A stretch of DNA of 20,131 bases from an uncultured Mesorhizobium sp. (GTDB taxonomy: Bacteria > Pseudomonadota > Alphaproteobacteria > Rhizobiales > Rhizobiaceae). The position numbers were made by a program, and so were the translations under genes. Below the pieces are notes generated by a model. That model was not told the DNA's origin, made no database searches, and saw nothing but the letters and a program-made list of their open reading frames with translations. The stretch covers positions 1-20,131 of the forward strand of contig CATMOC010000004.1 in assembly GCA_950071955.1 (NCBI GenBank), given 5' to 3'. Below, piece after piece: positions 14,915-20,131 of this stretch (the stretch's first letter is position 1; each line of letters begins with the position of its first letter).

Positions 14915-15444
14915 CCGCGCGGACCCGACCCATTGTCATGGTCACCCTGTCGCTGGCTCTGCTCGGTGCGTTCGCTGGCGCCGGGGTCTTCGCTGGCCTG
15001 CGGGTCAACCTGACACCAAGCTACCCGCTCGGCTTGTGGCGTATCGAGCCACTCGCACGCGACACTGCCGCCGGTGATCGCGTCTTCATCTGCCCGCCGC
15101 CGACACCGACGTTCTTCGCAGCGCGTGAGCGCGGCTATCTTGGTCACGGCCTCTGCCCGGGATGGTTTTCGCCGCTGATCAAGACGGTGGTTGCCGTCGC
15201 CGGGCAGCATGTCTTCATCGACGGCCACATAGCGGTTGATGGCGTGCGCCTTGCTCATTCTTCCATCCGCCTGGTCGATGCCCAGGACAGGGCACTCGTC
15301 CCGGCCACCAACGGAATCGTCCCGACCGGCCAGCTCTTCCTGTTCTCTCAGTTTCCAGGTTCCTATGACTCGAGATATTTCGGGCCGATCCCGGCCGCCG
15401 GCGTCCTCGGCCTCGCGCGTCCGCTCGTGGTTCTCGCTCCCTGA
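14911..15444 (+). CDS. traF: TraF, S26-family conjugal peptidase
   Basis: 177 residues from a GTG that overlaps the traA stop (GTGA). One N-terminal membrane segment spans about 8-30, followed by TPSYPLGLW with the nucleophile Ser37 and, further on, LIKTVVAVAGQ with the general base Lys91, the Ser/Lys dyad of signal-peptidase-like S26 enzymes. By knowledge of RP4 and Ti TraF, it removes the end of the TrbC propilin and closes it to a cyclic pilin. The trbC gene should lie in the trb cluster beyond the right edge. The length is normal and the key residues are present. Confidence 0.93.
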   Translation: MTARTRPIVMVTLSLALLGAFAGAGVFAGLRVNLTPSYPLGLWRIEPLARDTAAGDRVFICPPPTPTFFAARERGYLGHGLCPGWFSPLIKTVVAVAGQHVFIDGHIAVDGVRLAHSSIRLVDAQDRALVPATNGIVPTGQLFLFSQFPGSYDSRYFGPIPAAGVLGLARPLVVLAP

Positions 15445-15445
15445 T

Positions 15446-16600
15446 GTGGTCCGGTCGGCGGCGCTCCTCGCTGTAGCAATGGCCGTCGGGCTGATTGCCT
15501 GGAACGGCGAGCCTCGCCTGCTGCCGCTGGCGATGCTGTTTCCTGCGCTCTGGGCCTTGGCGCCGACGCGTCTTAGCGCTGCTCTTGTCGCCGCCGGCTA
15601 TTTTCTCGCGGGCTCGCGCGGTCTACCGCAAGGCGTCAGTACCTTCTACGGCGCTGGCTTTGAGGCCGGGGTCGCGCTGTGGATGGTGGCATCGCTCCTG
15701 TTCGTTCTCACTCATGCGATGCTGTGGACAAAGCGCCCGGACAGGGAGCGTGTGATCCGCTACGCGATGATTGCCGTGCTGCTCAGCATTCCGCCCATCG
15801 GCATTGTCGGCTGGGCCCACCCGATCACCGCCGCCGGCATTTTGTTTCCTGGATGGAGTTGGTTCGGGCTTGCGGCGGCAGCGATCAGCCTTCTCGTCAT
15901 GACGACGAAATTCCGGCCGATTGCGATCCTGGCACTTGGAACTCTCTGGCTCTGGTCCGCCGCAGACTGGACAGAACCCGGTCCGCCGCAAGGCTGGATG
16001 GGCCTCAACACGAAGCTCGGCGGCAGCAACGGTGTGTACGCCGGCTATCAGCAGCACCACGAAACGATCAGCCGCATCCGGGACGAGGTGAGGGTTGGCG
16101 CGTCCGTCATCGTGTTGCCGGAGAGCGCATTCGGCGTCTGGACGCCTACCGTGGAGCGGCTCTGGACCCGCGCCCTCGAACACCTCGATGTCACCGTCTA
16201 TGGCGGTGCGATTGTCGTGGGCGAAGCCGGATACGACAATGTTATGCTCGAACTGTCGGGGCGGGGCGCCGCGGTGCGCTATCGCGCGCGCATGCCGGTC
16301 CCGGTCTCGATGTGGCAACCCTGGCTCGGTCTCACGGGCCGGCCGGCGGGTGCCCGGGCGGACTTCTTCGCCAATCCCCTCGTTTCGGTGCGGCGAACTC
16401 GGGTCGCGACACTTATCTGCTACGAGCAGTTGCTCGTTTGGCCAGTACTCCAGTCAATGGTGCTCTCGCCCGACCTGATAGTCGCCGCGGGGAACGGCTG
16501 GTGGGCGTCAGGCACGAATATCGTGGCGGTCCAAATCGCGACAAGCACCGCATGGTCAAGGCTCTTTGGCATCCCACTGGTCATCGCGGTGAACACGTGA
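15446..16600 (+). CDS. traB: TraB, nitrilase-fold membrane protein of conjugal transfer
   Basis: The start is taken as GTG 15446, two bases after the traF stop. An ATG at 15479 would lose the first conserved stretch. This gives 384 residues. The first half has about six membrane segments (residues 4-18, 27-60, 72-92, 106-123, 136-153, 158-172). The second half is a nitrilase-like domain as in apolipoprotein N-acyltransferase: Glu226 in VLPESAFG and Cys325 in LICYEQ. The position of the catalytic Lys is taken by Ala/Arg in YRARMPVPV. Ti-plasmid TraB aids transfer efficiency and its biochemical role is unclear. It is last in the traAFB operon. Confidence 0.9.
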   Translation: MVRSAALLAVAMAVGLIAWNGEPRLLPLAMLFPALWALAPTRLSAALVAAGYFLAGSRGLPQGVSTFYGAGFEAGVALWMVASLLFVLTHAMLWTKRPDRERVIRYAMIAVLLSIPPIGIVGWAHPITAAGILFPGWSWFGLAAAAISLLVMTTKFRPIAILALGTLWLWSAADWTEPGPPQGWMGLNTKLGGSNGVYAGYQQHHETISRIRDEVRVGASVIVLPESAFGVWTPTVERLWTRALEHLDVTVYGGAIVVGEAGYDNVMLELSGRGAAVRYRARMPVPVSMWQPWLGLTGRPAGARADFFANPLVSVRRTRVATLICYEQLLVWPVLQSMVLSPDLIVAAGNGWWASGTNIVAVQIATSTAWSRLFGIPLVIAVNT

Positions 16601-16953
16601 TTGGTGCTCGCAACTGACAAGCCCTTGGATTGGTAGTGTCGCCAGACAGGCCTTCGTCTTCCCTTCAGCCATTCACTTGCGCGAATTGCACTGTAGCGAT
16701 CGAGAAGATATAGAGGGGAGTGAAGCAGTACGCGCTGCTTCGGGGCGTGGAAACCCCTGTCTACCGGATGATGCCGACCGGAACGGCATCAGAATCCTCT
16801 GGCCAACGGCCGGGGGCCTGTGACGCATGTCCAGGCATCTCGGTGCTAAAGGTCGCAGGGCCGTGTAGACACGGTTTCCAACTCCCGGCTCGGGTTCAAG
16901 GATCAGTCCGCGGGGGCGTACCGTGGACAATACCGTCGGGGGTCGTGCTGGCA
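16601..16953. other. 353-bp gene-free stretch with four hairpins, between traB and traM
   Basis: No protein-like frame is seen before the traM start. Perfect inverted repeats are GAAGCAG/CTGCTTC (16722-16741, 6-nt spacer), GGGG/CCCC just after it, TGATGCCG/CGGCATCA (16769-16791, 7-nt loop) and CCGTGT-AG-ACACGG (16861-16874). The first is a 20-bp dyad of the size of a LuxR-type operator. The traM promoter should lie here. A structured RNA is possible but matches no family I know. Confidence 0.45.
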
Positions 16954-17262
16954 ATGGCCAAGGTTCGGACGACGCATCGCGGACTGGCGGAGGAGCTGAC
17001 CCCAGCCGTCGAAGAGCTCGTCTCCTCGCTTCAGGCATCGGAACTGGAATGTCTGACTGTGCAGGCGATCACCGAACATCGAAGGCTCCTGGAAATCGCC
17101 GAAGAGGCTTACGAGGCGATGATGCGAGCGGAAAGCCACGGCGGCGAACCGGGCCAATACCGTGAGCCATATGTCAGAGCGATGCTGAACAACAAAGCCC
17201 AGCTCGCCCTGGTCAATCTCCTGGTGGAAAGGCTTGGCTATCTACCTGAAGTAGAGAAATAG
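16954..17262 (+). CDS. traM: TraM, antiactivator of the quorum-sensing regulator TraR
   Basis: 102 residues from the ATG at 16954, identical in length to Ti-plasmid TraM as I remember it. A longer upstream frame is Cys/Pro-rich and not protein-like. The segment LECLTVQAITEHRRLLEIAEEAYEA (32-56 region) and the end LVNLLVERLGYLPEV line up with TraM (TITIDAIRTHRRLVEKADELFQA and LISILGFIPKV). TraM is a small helical dimer that binds TraR and blocks DNA binding, setting the threshold for induction. It is convergent with traR with only 9 bp between the stop codons, which supports the call. GGGGG (16938-16942) is a distant ribosome binding site. Confidence 0.85.
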   Translation: MAKVRTTHRGLAEELTPAVEELVSSLQASELECLTVQAITEHRRLLEIAEEAYEAMMRAESHGGEPGQYREPYVRAMLNNKAQLALVNLLVERLGYLPEVEK

Positions 17263-17271
17263 AGGCCGGGT

Positions 17272-18000
17272 CTACAGCCAACCACGCTCGGCCGCCAACC
17301 GAACTGCGTGGACAATGTTCGTGGCCCCAAGCTTCTCCCGCGCCCGATCGAGATAGTACCGGACGGTTTTCTCGGAAATGCCTACCATGCTGGAGGTTTC
17401 AGCCATCGTCTTCCCCAACGAGGCCCAGACCAGGCAGGTATGTTCGCGGGGCGAAAGAGAGATCTCCGCGACCTCCATGACCGAATTCGACAGTCGGATC
17501 AGATTGATGTGGACGTACGCAACAGCCGTCACCGCATAGGCGAGGTCACGAACCCTGACGTTCGCCGCGTCAGGGCATTCGGAAGCGAACGCCAACAGAG
17601 CCGTTCGCCCGAAGCCGCTACGGATCGGTACCATGATGCCTGATGAAATGCCGAACTCGCTCGCCTCGTCCATTACCCTGCACTGCTCGGCATTGTAGCG
17701 ATCACGATCTGCGATTGACCAGACAGTCGGCGCCATGGTGCGTTTGGCTTTGGTGAGAATCGGATCCCGTGAGACATAGTTGCGCGCAAGGTACCGCCGT
17801 TGCCATTCTTCCGGGTAATCGGAAAAGCTGCGGACATCTTCGGCGTGAAGGTCGGCATAGACGAAGCGGCTGAACCCCGTGTTCATCGCAAACCGCTTCA
17901 GCGCAAGCTTGACAGAAGCTTCATCCTGCCTGATCTCCAGCGCGTCGATGAAGTTGCCGACATGATCGTCCAGATAGCGGTTCTCAGAGCCGGTTATCAT
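17272..18000 (-). CDS. traR: TraR-type LuxR-family AHL receptor
   Basis: 242 residues from the ATG at 18000 with GGGATGGA upstream. The N-terminal autoinducer domain has the expected ligand residues: Trp66 and Tyr70 (EEWQRRY), Asp79 (SRDPI), Trp94 (TVWSIAD) and FGISSGIMVPI (117-126). The C-terminal LuxR helix-turn-helix starts at LSPRE (182-186) and contains ETSSMVGISEKTVRYYLDRAREKLG. All ligand residues are kept, so it should respond to an acyl-homoserine lactone and activate tra/trb genes. No traI synthase is in the window; in relatives it heads the trb operon, which lies beyond the right edge. The adjacent TraM argues for the TraR type. Confidence 0.9.
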   Translation of the reverse strand: MITGSENRYLDDHVGNFIDALEIRQDEASVKLALKRFAMNTGFSRFVYADLHAEDVRSFSDYPEEWQRRYLARNYVSRDPILTKAKRTMAPTVWSIADRDRYNAEQCRVMDEASEFGISSGIMVPIRSGFGRTALLAFASECPDAANVRVRDLAYAVTAVAYVHINLIRLSNSVMEVAEISLSPREHTCLVWASLGKTMAETSSMVGISEKTVRYYLDRAREKLGATNIVHAVRLAAERGWL

Positions 18001-18045
18001 TGTTCCATCCCGATGCTGACTTACAAAAAGGGAACGTTGAATTGG

Positions 18046-18063
18046 ATCGGTATCGACGCCGAT
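18046..18063. promoter_or_regulatory. 18-bp dyad upstream of traR, possible LuxR-type box
   Basis: ATCGGTATCGACGCCGAT matches its own reverse complement at 7 of 9 half-site positions (mismatches at positions 6 and 7). It is centred about 55 bp upstream of the traR start. Size and symmetry fit a tra box, but the bases do not match the Ti consensus that I know, so the call is weak. Confidence 0.25.
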
Positions 18064-18178
18064 TTATGACGACGCCGCCTCCTGCTTGATTGCTTGCACT
18101 CGGACTCCGAGGTGATCCTGCTCGACCCGCAACGGACCTCTGCTGGCGTGTCGCTAATGGTGGCAAAGCGGTTGTGTG

Positions 18179-18529
18179 TCAAGCGTCCAGGTTGTGCTTC
18201 CGCCATGAAATGCACGCGGCCATCCACGGACACGGCCTTTCGCCCTGGATAGGCGATCGAGGAAGGCCTTTACCCTCGGGTCAAGCCCGAGGGCAGGCTC
18301 TTGCCGTCGATCTCGCCGCAAGGGCGGCTGACATGACTTTTCGACGTGCCAACATGCCCATAGCCTTGACGAGATCATCAACCCGACGATGTCGAAATCC
18401 CTGCGATTCGGCCACCTGGATCACCCCCGTCAGCGCCTTCTCGGCCATGCGGCGGGGCTCCAGGAAGCTCGGAAGTCGGAGCTCTTCCTCAGGTTCGAAA
18501 CAAGGCTCTATGTTGGCCACGGGCAGCAC
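18179..18529 (-). pseudogene. Decayed IS256-family (mutator-type) transposase fragment
   Basis: Pieces of an IS256-type transposase can be read in changing frames: LPSFLEPRRMAEKAL and VDDLVKAMGM (18529 to about 18350), TSKSHVSRPCGEIDGK (18347-18300), VKAFLDR (18273-18253) and PIQGERPCPWMAACISWRK (about 18255-18190). They line up in order with the family pattern FLEPRR.AEKAL, VDDLVKAMG, SKSQVSRLCGEIDG, KAFLDRPIEGDWPYLW. Only a central part remains, with at least three frame changes and the catalytic part lost. A 26-bp palindromic insertion explains one frame break. The fragment lies between trbI and traR and is not functional. Confidence 0.75.
18273..18293. repeat. Short palindromic repeat inserted in the IS256 remnant
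   Basis: CCCTCGGG-TCAAG-CCCGAGGG is a perfect 8-bp inverted repeat with a 5-nt loop. It lies exactly between the codons for GEIDGK and VKAFLDR, which are contiguous in intact transposases, so about 26 bp (18274-18299) were added there. The core CTCGGGTCAAGCCCGAGG resembles a palindromic repeat that I recall as abundant in rhizobial genomes. Confidence 0.5.
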
Positions 18530-18557
18530 GGATCTCCTTTGCAGACGGCTGTATTGA

Positions 18558-19850
18558 TCATTGAATGGCCCCCGGGAACACGATGTCTTTATCCACGAGG
18601 ACGTTGAACCGATAGCCCGGCCGAATTACGAGGGTCGGCTGGACATTGAGATTCCTCGAGACCGTCTGCTCCGAGACCTTCCCGAAGGTCTCGGCGAAAG
18701 ACCGGCGGGCCGCATCCTCGGCGCTGTTGGCGGTGCCGAAGCTGTTGCGGTCCTGCGGGATCATCATTTCCGTGCCGGCGCCGATCAACGCAACGAGGAT
18801 CGCCGAACCGAAGGTCTCAAAATAGTGGTTGTCGACCTTGTCGGAAAAGCCGCCATAGCCCGCGGCATCCGTCCCCGCCATGCCGCCGATCTGTAGTGTG
18901 GAGCCGTTCGGGAAGATGATGTCGGTCCAGATCACCAGAACGCGGTTCTGCCCGAACGACACGTTGGAATCGTAGCGCCCGAAGAGCTTGCTCCCTTGCG
19001 GGATAAGCAGATGGCGGCCCGTCGCACTGTCGTAGACGTTCTGGGAAACTTGAGCGGTGATGCGGCCGGGAAGATCGGAGTTGATGCCCGTCACCAGTGT
19101 GGCGGGGATGACGGAGCCGCGCTTCAGTTCATAGGGCGACATCTGTGGCACGACCGACTTCGGTAAATAGCCGAGGTCGGCGATGTCCTGGTTGAAAAAG
19201 CTCTCCTTGGCCCCCTGCCCGTTCGGGTCGGCATTCTGGCCGCCGGCCTTCATCGCCGCGGCGTAGTGATCGAGCGCGGTCATCGGTTGGTTGGCAGCAA
19301 GCGTGCCGCCGGTGGGCTCGGCCGGGTTCGGCGCCACGGCGGCCTCACCCGGATTGCCGATATCGACGGCGATCGGCGAGTCCAACGCGGCTGCGTCGGC
19401 CTGGAGGCTCGCCATGCGCTGGCGCTGCACCTCGCGCAGCCATTGCTCCTGCTGTTCGCGCTCGAGGCGCGCCCGCCAGATCTCCTCCGGCTCGAGCGCC
19501 GGCCGTTCCGGGACGTTCGCGTCCTCCGGCTTGACGGGTGCAAACGGATTGGTGGCGGTCTCATTGGGTTCGGTCGGTGTGGGCTGCAGCACGATAGGTG
19601 CGGGCTCGCCGATGATGCCGTCCGGAATGCCTCGCTTCAGCTGGTCGGCGTCGCTCGAGGCGGGTCGGGCCGTGATTGGTCCTTCCGCCGGTCCGCCGAA
19701 CTGCAAACGGCGCGATGTCAGCCCATAGACGATCACAGCCAGAAACGCGACCACCAGCGCGATGGCGACGATGATCGGCACCCGGTTGAGACGCCGAATG
19801 CGCGGACCGTCACGCGCCTCGATCCCGCCGAGCTTTAGGGACTCCGTCAC
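18558..19850 (-). CDS. trbI: TrbI, VirB10-like channel protein
   Basis: 430 residues from a GTG at 19850 that overlaps the trbH stop (GTGA). It has a short cytoplasmic N-terminus, a single membrane segment at about 24-44, a Pro- and Glu/Gln-rich periplasmic linker (about 50-190) and a C-terminal TrbI/VirB10 domain (about 230-428: ELKRGSVIPATLVTGINSDLPG, QGSKLFGRYDSN, PNGSTLQIGGMAGTDAAGYGGF). It spans from the inner membrane to the outer-membrane core of the type IV secretion channel. The length is normal. It is normally the last trb gene, and here the IS256 remnant begins about 30 bp after its stop. Confidence 0.96.
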   Translation of the reverse strand: MTESLKLGGIEARDGPRIRRLNRVPIIVAIALVVAFLAVIVYGLTSRRLQFGGPAEGPITARPASSDADQLKRGIPDGIIGEPAPIVLQPTPTEPNETATNPFAPVKPEDANVPERPALEPEEIWRARLEREQQEQWLREVQRQRMASLQADAAALDSPIAVDIGNPGEAAVAPNPAEPTGGTLAANQPMTALDHYAAAMKAGGQNADPNGQGAKESFFNQDIADLGYLPKSVVPQMSPYELKRGSVIPATLVTGINSDLPGRITAQVSQNVYDSATGRHLLIPQGSKLFGRYDSNVSFGQNRVLVIWTDIIFPNGSTLQIGGMAGTDAAGYGGFSDKVDNHYFETFGSAILVALIGAGTEMMIPQDRNSFGTANSAEDAARRSFAETFGKVSEQTVSRNLNVQPTLVIRPGYRFNVLVDKDIVFPGAIQ

Positions 19851-20131
19851 GACGTGCCTCCCTGCCCACGCTGCATCACGGAGACTGGACTTGTCGGCTC
19901 GGCGCCTGTGGCGCTGAGCTTATACATCCGGGTGATGTCGACGGTGCCGGTCGAGAGCCGCACCAGCACGCTGCCCTCGAAAGCGTCCACCACATAGGCG
20001 AGCGGCACGGTCGTCGTGCCTTTGGTCTGTTGGTCGGTGACGATCGCATAGCCCCATCCCTTGAGCGACGCCTCGAGGGCCTGGCCGAAGACTGACCCGT
20101 CTGGTGTGAGCGCGATCGTGGTGTTGCCAGG
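19847..20131 (-). CDS. trbH: TrbH, conjugal transfer protein, 3' part only
   Basis: The frame is open from the right edge of the window, giving the last 94 residues. The sequence VFGQALEASLKGWGYAIV, then VPLAYVVDAFEGSVLVRLSTGTVDITRMYKL and TSPVSVMQRG at the end match TrbH of Ti-type trb clusters. TrbH is usually a small lipoprotein of about 150-160 residues; its signal sequence and lipobox would be outside. The gene overlaps trbI by 4 bp. Order trbH-trbI is standard, so trbG, F, L and the rest are expected further right. Confidence 0.85.
   Translation of the reverse strand, partial: PGNTTIALTPDGSVFGQALEASLKGWGYAIVTDQQTKGTTTVPLAYVVDAFEGSVLVRLSTGTVDITRMYKLSATGAEPTSPVSVMQRGQGGTS

Noticed and set aside
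16830..16920. tRNA-like look around GGGTTCAAGGATC
   Set aside because: The flanks do not pair into a T-arm and no acceptor, anticodon or D-arm can be built.
18090..18557. 155-aa + strand frame opposite the IS256 remnant
   Set aside because: It is antisense to the recognisable transposase pieces and has no start signal.
1..20131. CRISPR array, rRNA or integrase
   Set aside because: I saw no regularly spaced repeats, no rRNA sequence and no recombinase motifs on either strand.

Overview
The window is a high-GC stretch (by eye about 60-65 % G+C) of a conjugative replicon or integrative conjugative element from an alphaproteobacterium, most likely of the Rhizobiales. The reasons are a DNA-processing block arranged as in Ti and symbiotic plasmids (traG-traD-traC, oriT, traA-traF-traB), a trb mating-pair cluster entering from the right edge, and a TraR/TraM quorum-sensing pair. 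No integrase, replication gene or attachment site is visible, so plasmid and integrated element cannot be told apart here.

Left part (1-8042), mostly + strand accessory genes: the 3' end of a large ParB-like gene; a tightly coupled trio (158-aa unknown, DUF7007-type protein, 112-aa coiled-coil protein); an unknown 195-aa gene; a Phd/VapC-type toxin-antitoxin pair on the - strand; a 61-aa unknown; an ArdC-like antirestriction protein; a DUF736 protein; and a DUF4326 gene broken by a single in-frame TGA where the family has tryptophan. Several gene-free stretches here are rich in hairpins. The ArdC leader stands out because its hairpins are mutually exclusive and one of them sequesters the ribosome binding site.

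Middle (8045-11352), - strand: a WGR-domain protein, an HU-type DNA-binding protein, then TraG (VirD4-type coupling protein), TraD and TraC. A Ti/RSF1010-type oriT with a recognisable nick region and adjacent inverted repeat lies at about 11495-11530, between traC and the divergent traA.

Right part (11606-20131): traA (relaxase-helicase), traF (S26 peptidase) and traB form a + strand operon. They are followed by a structured gene-free stretch, traM (antiactivator) and, convergent to it, traR (AHL receptor). Between traR and trbI lies a decayed IS256-family transposase fragment, itself interrupted by a short palindromic repeat. trbI and the 3' part of trbH end the window.

How it works together: TraA with TraC/TraD should nick oriT, TraG should couple the relaxosome to the Trb type IV secretion channel, TraF should process the pilin TrbC, and TraR/TraM should make transfer depend on cell density. 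Judged by similarity to the RSF1010 nick site, the transferred strand is the - strand. It would then enter the recipient with traC/D/G first, followed by the + strand accessory block (DUF736, ArdC and others) in template orientation, as seen in plasmid leading regions that carry anti-defence genes.
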